Assembly (NCBI GenBank): GCA_934456365.1
Contig: CAKSHC010000001.1
Span: 1 to 64,000, forward strand
DNA length: 64,000 nucleotides
Direction: 5' to 3'
Origin: an uncultured Eubacteriales bacterium
Lineage (GTDB): Bacteria; Bacillota; Clostridia; Oscillospirales; UMGS1783
This document shows, piece by piece, positions 58,637-64,000 of the stretch. The position numbers and the translations under genes were made by a program. The stretch's first letter is position 1, and every line of letters begins with the position of its first letter. Under the pieces are notes generated by a model. It did not search any database. It was not told the DNA's origin and worked only from the letters and a program-made list of their open reading frames with translations.

Positions 58637-59968
58637 TTATTCGTCAATCTGAAAATAGACCGAAGCATAAAACATCCCGTCCTTCGCCTCGAAGCGGCAG
58701 ATCCCGCCATGCTGCTCGGCGATGCTTTCCACCGACCGGGTGCCGAGGCCGACTCCCTTATGCTTGCTGGAAAGAAGATGCCCGTCCTTTGTGCGCTTGA
58801 GCGAGCCTGTGTAGGTGCTGTCAACCGTCAGGCATAGCGAGCGGTTGTCCGTGATGGCGTGGACGATGATTTTCCGCGTCCCCTCCCGCTCCAGGCGGCA
58901 GGCGTCCACTGCATTTTCCAAAAGGTTGCCGAGCAAAACGGCCAGATCGGTGTCCGGCACGCCGGTATCCTGCGCCAGCCGGACATCCACCCGGTACAAA
59001 ATGCCGTTGGCCTTCGCCTTTTGCGCAAAATGCGACAAAACGGCATTGGCCGCCTTGTTTTCGCAGAAGCAGTCCGGCGCGTCTTCCGGAAGGCTTTCTC
59101 CGTATTGCTTCAGATAATCCTTCAGGGCGGCGTAGTCGCCCTGATTCAGGTAGTCCTGCATGAGAGCGATATGGTGGCGGACATCGTGCTTGACGCGGCG
59201 CGCCTCGGTGATCTTTTCCTTCAGGTTTTCATATTGCATGGTCTGCATGGTGAGCTGGTGGTTGCGCTCCTTGAGCGCAAGCGATTCCTTTTGCTCCAAA
59301 ATCAGCCGGGTGACCACATAATACACGAGAATTTCTCCGGTGTTGATGGCCAGAAGAAAGAGGGTGTTCTTTGGTTTCATAGCAATTTCCAGGCTGGTGA
59401 GCGTGGTGTTTCCGTAAAAAGCATAATACCAGACCACATAAAAGGTGGCCGGGATCAGCCAGAGATAGCGCCACTCAAATCCCGACGGCTCTTCCTCCAC
59501 CGCGGGGGTGAAGATCTTCTTGGTGTAAAGAAACATGGGGACAGCCAAAGCCGCCTCCACGAGAAGCAGCATCAGAGAAAAGGACCAGCGATAGCGCTGC
59601 GCGGCAAGCAGAGGAAAAGCAAGCCCCTCCAGGCACTTGGCCGCGATCACGGAGAAATTGGCGATATTGGAAATCATCAGAAGCGTAAAAAGCGTTTTCC
59701 CCACCCGCTTTTTTACCGCAAGAAAATAAAACGCCGCATAAAGAAGCGTGCTCACCGCGCTGACTCTCCCGGCAACATTGCCGTCGGAAAAGGCTGCCCA
59801 GGCGCCGAGCAGACACTGGATCACCGATAAAAGAACCGTCAGAAGAATCGTGATCTTTCGGGAAAAGCGCAGACTGCGGCGAAAAGGATAGATCGCCAGT
59901 CCCAAAAAGGGGAGAAAGTTCAAAAGGGAATACACAACAATTTCCAGCACCCGACAAACAGACGGCAT
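58637..59968 (-). CDS. AgrC/GHKL-type sensor histidine kinase
   Basis: The product has 443 residues. Six or seven membrane segments (about 10-225) form the sensor. A short coiled coil precedes the phospho-acceptor His near residue 261 (RRVKHDVRHHIALMQDYL), and the GHKL ATPase has GNLLENAVDACR and GVGLGTRSV. This is the AgrC-like plan used with LytTR regulators for peptide or wall signals. No agrB or agrD gene is visible. The start at 59968 follows AGGGAGGG; a GTG at 59974 overlaps the regulator stop. Confidence 0.88.
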   Translation of the reverse strand: MPSVCRVLEIVVYSLLNFLPFLGLAIYPFRRSLRFSRKITILLTVLLSVIQCLLGAWAAFSDGNVAGRVSAVSTLLYAAFYFLAVKKRVGKTLFTLLMISNIANFSVIAAKCLEGLAFPLLAAQRYRWSFSLMLLLVEAALAVPMFLYTKKIFTPAVEEEPSGFEWRYLWLIPATFYVVWYYAFYGNTTLTSLEIAMKPKNTLFLLAINTGEILVYYVVTRLILEQKESLALKERNHQLTMQTMQYENLKEKITEARRVKHDVRHHIALMQDYLNQGDYAALKDYLKQYGESLPEDAPDCFCENKAANAVLSHFAQKAKANGILYRVDVRLAQDTGVPDTDLAVLLGNLLENAVDACRLEREGTRKIIVHAITDNRSLCLTVDSTYTGSLKRTKDGHLLSSKHKGVGLGTRSVESIAEQHGGICRFEAKDGMFYASVYFQIDE

Positions 59969-59970
59969 CC

Positions 59971-60681
59971 TCACATCCCTCCCTTGCGAAGCCGGTCAAA
60001 GCGGAAAGAGGAATAAGCCTCCATCACCTCTTTGGCCTTGCGGCGGCTGATGGGGATCAGGCTCCCGTCGCTCAAGCAAAACACATCGCCGGACTGGTTT
60101 TTCACCTCGTAAAAATTCACAACGACCCCTTTGGTCGGACTGAAGAAATAAGGATAGGCGCAAAGCTGCTCCTCCATTTCGGTGAAATTGGCCCGCACCG
60201 CCAGATTTTGCTGATTTTTGCAGTGGAAAACCACCCGATGCGCCGCAAAGTCAACGTAAAGGACCTGCCGCAGCACCACATAGCTCCCGTCCGGCAGGCG
60301 CAGCGCGCGCTTTTCCTCGATCTCCGCCAGATTCAGCCTGTCGAGCATGGCCTTCACCCGGCCAACGCCGAAGGGCTTGCGCAGATAATAGCAGGCGTTT
60401 ACCTCGTAGCTCTCGCTGGCAAATTCGTTGCTGGAGGTGCTGAAAACGATCTTCACCTCCGGATCGGTTTTCCGGATTTCCCGGGCAATATCCACTCCCG
60501 TCCGCCCGGACATGAAAATATCCAGAAGGATCAGGTCAAAAGCGCCCGGCCGCCAGGCCGCCAAAAACGCCTCTCCGCTCAGAAAAGATTGGATCTCCGC
60601 GCCGCTGCCGAGCTGATCGTCAAGGAGGGAGGTGAGAAGATTGTGTATTTGTTTGTCGTCGTCCACAATCGCGATTTTCAA
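59971..60681 (-). CDS. LytTR-family response regulator
   Basis: The product has 236 residues. The receiver domain has Asp54 in LILLDIFMSGRTG and Lys102 region YYLRKPFGV. The C-terminal LytTR DNA-binding domain (about 130-230) ends in SDGSLIPISRRKAKEVMEAY. It works with the kinase encoded next. LytTR proteins bind pairs of short direct repeats spaced about two helical turns apart, as found at 60762-60794. Confidence 0.92.
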   Translation of the reverse strand: MKIAIVDDDKQIHNLLTSLLDDQLGSGAEIQSFLSGEAFLAAWRPGAFDLILLDIFMSGRTGVDIAREIRKTDPEVKIVFSTSSNEFASESYEVNACYYLRKPFGVGRVKAMLDRLNLAEIEEKRALRLPDGSYVVLRQVLYVDFAAHRVVFHCKNQQNLAVRANFTEMEEQLCAYPYFFSPTKGVVVNFYEVKNQSGDVFCLSDGSLIPISRRKAKEVMEAYSSFRFDRLRKGGM

Positions 60682-60761
60682 GAAAAGGCTCCTTTGCCAA
60701 ACTTTTTCTTCATTATAGCATGTTTTTCGGGAAAAAGAAAGAAACCGGGCCGCCCGGAGGC

Positions 60762-60830
60762 GACCGTTTGTGTCGATTTTTGACCGCTTGTGTCAAACCG
60801 ATTGTTTTTTCAATTTTGCCCTCTTAAGAT
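60762..60830 (+). promoter_or_regulatory. LytTR-type direct repeats and promoter of the glycine-rich protein
   Basis: GACCGTTTGTGTC (60762-60774) and GACCGCTTGTGTC (60782-60794) differ at one base and start 20 bases apart, two turns of the helix. TTGTTT (60802-60807) and TAAGAT (60825-60830) follow with 17 bases between. The second repeat ends seven bases before the -35 box. This is the classical layout of LytTR-activated promoters. Confidence 0.75.
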
Positions 60831-60876
60831 ATTGGTTGATTCCGGGAGAATCATTCATAAAACGAAAGAAGCAGGA

Positions 60877-60905
60877 CCGGATGAAAAGCGGCGCTTTTGA
60901 TCCGG
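60877..60905 (+). other. Hairpin in the leader of the glycine-rich protein
   Basis: CCGGAT-G-AAAAGC and GCTTTT-G-ATCCGG pair with one G-G mismatch around GGC. It lies in the transcribed leader about 60 bases before the start codon. With no T run it is unlikely to be a terminator; mRNA stability or translational control is possible. Confidence 0.55.
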
Positions 60906-60967
60906 GCAGGCTTTTTACCCGTCGCTCCCCAAGCGGTCTTACCTCCAAACGGAAAGGAGAAATCTTC

Positions 60968-63900
60968 ATGAAACCAAGCAGATTTTTCGCACTGTTGCTC
61001 ACGCTTGTAATGATGCTGACTCTATCGCCCGGCGCCGTCGGCTATGCGGCCGACGAGCAGGGCGAGCCGGAACAGCAGGCCGCGGAAATTATGCTTTTGG
61101 CGGCCAGCACCGGTTGGCAGCCCAAGCCGACCTGGACGGTCTCCAATAAGAGCAGCTTTCCGCTGACGCTCAAGTCGGGCGACGTGCTCCAGATCAACGG
61201 CCCGATTGATTACACGGCTCCGGCCGGGAAAAACCCGATCACGGTAGCCGCCGGCGCCAGCGTGAAGATCATCATCAACGGCAGCGTCACCCTGCGCGGC
61301 GCCAACGCGAACGGAACCCAGGGCGCCACGGCGGCGATCTATGTGCCGGAGGGCGCCTCGCTGACGATCTACAGCGCCCACGATGAAGAGCTCTCCACCT
61401 CGACGGCCGCCCCGAAGGATTCGCTGACGGTGAGCGGCGGCAACGCGGCTGCAGGCGCCAACGGCACCGACGGCAAGAAAGAAGAAAAAGACGAGGAAAA
61501 CATCCAGCAGAAAACCATCTACTGGGTCAGCGGCGACGGCGGCAATGGCGGCGGCGGAGCCGCTGCGGCCATCGGCGGCAACGGCGGCAACGGCGGCGCA
61601 GGAGCCAAGGGCGGGTGCGATACGAGCAAAGATCAGTATATCACCGAGTCGACCTGGGGCGGAAGGCAGTTTGCCAACACGGACGACCATAAAGGAACCT
61701 CCGGCACCAAGGGTGGCTCCGGCTCTTCCGGCAGCGGCGCCGGCACAATCTATATCGCCGGCCGGCTGACCCTTTCCGCCACCGGCGGCAGCGGCGCTGC
61801 GGGCGGCAACGGCGGCAGCGGCTGCGGCGGCCAATCCTATTTCCGCAACACGAGAGACCGTATGCTCGGCGGCAACGGCGGCGGAGGCGGCGGAGGCGGC
61901 GGATGCAGCGCTCAGGCCTTCGGCGCAGGCGGCGCGGGCGGTTCCGGCGGCGGTTCCGGCGGCCATGCCGGTTCCGATATGAACGGTAATGTCCAGGGCC
62001 CCGGCGGCGGAGGCGGCGGGGGCGGCTGGCCCAACGGAGGCGGCGGAGGCGGCGGAGGCTCCGAATGCTCCAAAACAGAAGACGGCAACGACAATAAATC
62101 CAAAGGCGGCGCAGGCGGCGCTGGCGGCAGCGACGGCAGCGCCGGCTCGATCGGCGGGAGCGGCACCCAGGCGGGAACCAGCGGCCATGGCTTAAACGAC
62201 GCCATGCCCGGCTACGGCGGCTACGGCGCCAGCGGCCAGCAGGGGATCGGCGGCAGCGCGGGCGACGGCGGCAAGGAAAAAGACAGAGGTAAAGATGATT
62301 GCCACGACGGCGGCAGCGGCGGCGCCGGCGGCGAGCCGGTGGATCTGAAAGCCTGGCACAGTGCGGGCAGCCTGATCCTTTCCACAGCCGTCAACCTCCG
62401 GTCCGGCTCCTATGGCGACGGTGGCGGCAAAGGCTCTTACACCATGCTGACCCCCTATGTGATCTACGATCTGATGGACTGCAAGGTCACTCTCTCTGCA
62501 AGCTCGTATACCTATACCGGCTCGCAGATCCGTCCGACGATCCGGAGCGTGGCCTACAGCTCCTCGACCGACCGCGACAGCCAGCAGATCTCGGGCAGCA
62601 GCTCCACCGTTTCAAGCAGCGGATACAGCGTTTCCTATGGCGCAAACCTCCATTGCCCCACCGGCACCATGAGCCTTCTGGGCAAGCAGAATTCCAACCG
62701 CACCACCGTGCGCACAAACGGCGCCGTGGTCGGCTCGGTCGACCTCAGCTTTACCATCAACAAGGCCAGACTGAGAGCGCCGATTTCGCTCACCACCACC
62801 TCGCCCTATCTCAATCAGAGCGTAACGGCAACTCTGAATCAGTTCACCTCTTCCACCGCGGGCACAGGCGCCCTCTCCGGCCTCCTGCGGGAAAGCACCC
62901 AAAAAGCAGAAGGCCCGCAGGTCAACTGGGTGCTCACCTCCAACAGCGGCCAAATCACGAAAATCACGGATCTGAAGGCCGTGTTCGTCATAACGAGAAG
63001 CATCGGCAGCAGCGTTAGCATACAGGCCGCCCTGCGCGATATGAACGATTTTGAGAATTGCACGATGGGCTATTCTGTCACGCCTCAGACTCCCCAAACC
63101 TGGACGACCACGCTTTCATCCGATACCCCCCATCCGCGCGTTCCGATCTCGGTTGTTTTGCCGAGCGGGATCAGCAGCGCGACCTATCAGTGGTACGCAA
63201 ACGGCTCGGCAATTTCCGGGGCAACTGCGCAAAGCTACACCCCGACGATATCGGACGTCGGCAAAATGCTCTCGGTGCAGGTCGTTCCCTCGCCGGATTC
63301 GGGCTATGCGCAGCTGACGGTCACGGCGAAAGCCGCCGTCGAGGCGCATCGCTACAGCACAAACGGCTTCTGCTCGGTTTGCGATGAGTATCAGCCCGCA
63401 AACCTGTCCGGCAGCGTGTATCAGATCGCAAACGGCGGGCAGATGTTCTGGTTTGCCGCGCTGGTCAACGGCGACGGGACGCATGCCGTGTTCTCTGAAA
63501 AGAATGCGGCCGCTTCGGCTGTGATGACGAAAGATATCGACCTCGAAAACCGGGAATGGGCCCCCATCGGCGGAAACAACAACGATTATACCGGCTCGTT
63601 CAACGGGCAAAAGCACACCGTTTCCAAGCTCTACATCACCAAAACCAATTCCTATACCGGCCTCTTCGGCCGCACCACGGGGGTTGTCCAGAACTTCACG
63701 GTAGAGGGCAGCATCACCCTTTCCGCCGCGGGATCCCGCATCGGCGGCGCGGTCGGCACGGCATACGGCGGCGCGGTGTTCGGCGTTTGCTCGCGGGTCT
63801 CCATCAGCGATTCCAATATCGTCGCCCACCACATCGGCGGCGTGGTCGGCGGGGTGGATTCCCCGGAAACGGTCATTGAGAATTGCCTATTTGAGGGAAC

Positions 63901-64000
63901 GCTGGAAATCGGCACCACGACCGACTGCGTCGGCGGTATCGTCGGCTATTCCAACGGCGATCGAAACGGAAACGGCGGCGCGCGTATCCGCTACTGCGCC
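60968..64000 (+). CDS. Giant secreted glycine-rich protein with Ig-like and GLUG-type repeats (3' end outside the window)
   Basis: The frame is open for 1011 codons to the window edge. A signal peptide (1-27, ending AVGYA) is followed by a beta region (about 40-150), then a region at about 185-460 made largely of Gly, Ser, Ala and Asn with runs such as GGGGGGGGG and scattered Cys and acidic clusters. Ig-like or Y-domain segments follow (about 490-790, with ATYQWYANGSAISGATAQSY), then repeats ending GGIVGYSNG, the GLUG pattern. The ribosome-binding site is AAAGGAG. It is probably a surface or matrix protein controlled by the divergent LytTR system. Confidence 0.85.
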   Translation, partial: MKPSRFFALLLTLVMMLTLSPGAVGYAADEQGEPEQQAAEIMLLAASTGWQPKPTWTVSNKSSFPLTLKSGDVLQINGPIDYTAPAGKNPITVAAGASVKIIINGSVTLRGANANGTQGATAAIYVPEGASLTIYSAHDEELSTSTAAPKDSLTVSGGNAAAGANGTDGKKEEKDEENIQQKTIYWVSGDGGNGGGGAAAAIGGNGGNGGAGAKGGCDTSKDQYITESTWGGRQFANTDDHKGTSGTKGGSGSSGSGAGTIYIAGRLTLSATGGSGAAGGNGGSGCGGQSYFRNTRDRMLGGNGGGGGGGGGCSAQAFGAGGAGGSGGGSGGHAGSDMNGNVQGPGGGGGGGGWPNGGGGGGGGSECSKTEDGNDNKSKGGAGGAGGSDGSAGSIGGSGTQAGTSGHGLNDAMPGYGGYGASGQQGIGGSAGDGGKEKDRGKDDCHDGGSGGAGGEPVDLKAWHSAGSLILSTAVNLRSGSYGDGGGKGSYTMLTPYVIYDLMDCKVTLSASSYTYTGSQIRPTIRSVAYSSSTDRDSQQISGSSSTVSSSGYSVSYGANLHCPTGTMSLLGKQNSNRTTVRTNGAVVGSVDLSFTINKARLRAPISLTTTSPYLNQSVTATLNQFTSSTAGTGALSGLLRESTQKAEGPQVNWVLTSNSGQITKITDLKAVFVITRSIGSSVSIQAALRDMNDFENCTMGYSVTPQTPQTWTTTLSSDTPHPRVPISVVLPSGISSATYQWYANGSAISGATAQSYTPTISDVGKMLSVQVVPSPDSGYAQLTVTAKAAVEAHRYSTNGFCSVCDEYQPANLSGSVYQIANGGQMFWFAALVNGDGTHAVFSEKNAAASAVMTKDIDLENREWAPIGGNNNDYTGSFNGQKHTVSKLYITKTNSYTGLFGRTTGVVQNFTVEGSITLSAAGSRIGGAVGTAYGGAVFGVCSRVSISDSNIVAHHIGGVVGGVDSPETVIENCLFEGTLEIGTTTDCVGGIVGYSNGDRNGNGGARIRYCA

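Noticed and set aside
60780..60967. Riboswitch in the leader of the glycine-rich protein gene
   Set aside because: I compared it mentally with c-di-GMP, cobalamin and other common classes and found no conserved core; only one hairpin is clear.
61800..62340. CRISPR-like repeats in the glycine-rich region
   Set aside because: The repetition is of GGC codons in an open reading frame with no constant repeat length or unique spacers.

Overview
The window comes from a spore-forming Firmicute of the class Clostridia, most like an Oscillospiraceae/Ruminococcaceae-type gut anaerobe. The grounds are moderately high GC, strong AAGGAGG ribosome-binding sites, and sporulation genes (spo0A, spoIVB, yabP, yabQ). 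The placement is inference; no rRNA or complete tRNA gene is present to confirm it.

Layout. (1) 1-3339 is one end of an integrated mobile element: a partial gene, a lipoprotein, parB, parA and a small DNA-binding protein, all on the minus strand. It ends in a 56-bp fragment of a tRNA-Leu(CAA) gene, read here as the attachment site. (2) 3.5-9.3 kb is a complete fructose PTS operon: DeoR repressor, 1-phosphofructokinase, EIIABC, its own HPr and Enzyme I. A DUF11 protein follows. (3) 10-19.5 kb holds core genes: NUDIX hydrolase, yabP-yabQ-divIC, thioredoxin reductase, spo0A and spoIVB (separated by an ABC exporter-like operon with twin palindromic operators), and a monocistronic HPr. (4) 19.5-32.7 kb is housekeeping: uvrC, a Cys-rich conserved protein, an ABC ATPase, tmk, a tightly packed five-gene run ending in a CPBP protease, mltG, a U32 protein, a class B PBP, tcdA and a cyclophilin. 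(5) 32.7-42.5 kb: lipoprotein, galK-galT, pyrR-uraA with two PyrR attenuators, a TPR/DUF4037/MutT-AlkD operon, and smpB-ssrA. (6) 42.5-50 kb is a carbohydrate locus: AraC regulator, GH43-like protein, SGNH-glycosidase fusion, SGNH esterase and GH78 rhamnosidase. The two structural promoters share a 16-bp motif. (7) 50-58.6 kb is a patchwork of small stand-alone genes: two TetR regulators, acetyltransferases, hydrolases, methyltransferases and a broken DJ-1 gene. (8) 58.6-64 kb is an AgrC/LytTR two-component system divergent from a very large glycine-rich secreted protein that runs off the window. LytTR-type direct repeats sit just upstream of that protein's promoter.

The best candidates for undescribed biology are three: the LytTR system with its surface protein; the TPR-nucleotidyltransferase-MutT/AlkD operon; and the carbohydrate locus with the 896-residue SGNH fusion and a predicted shared AraC operator. 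No CRISPR array, complete insertion sequence or classical phage-defence operon was seen.
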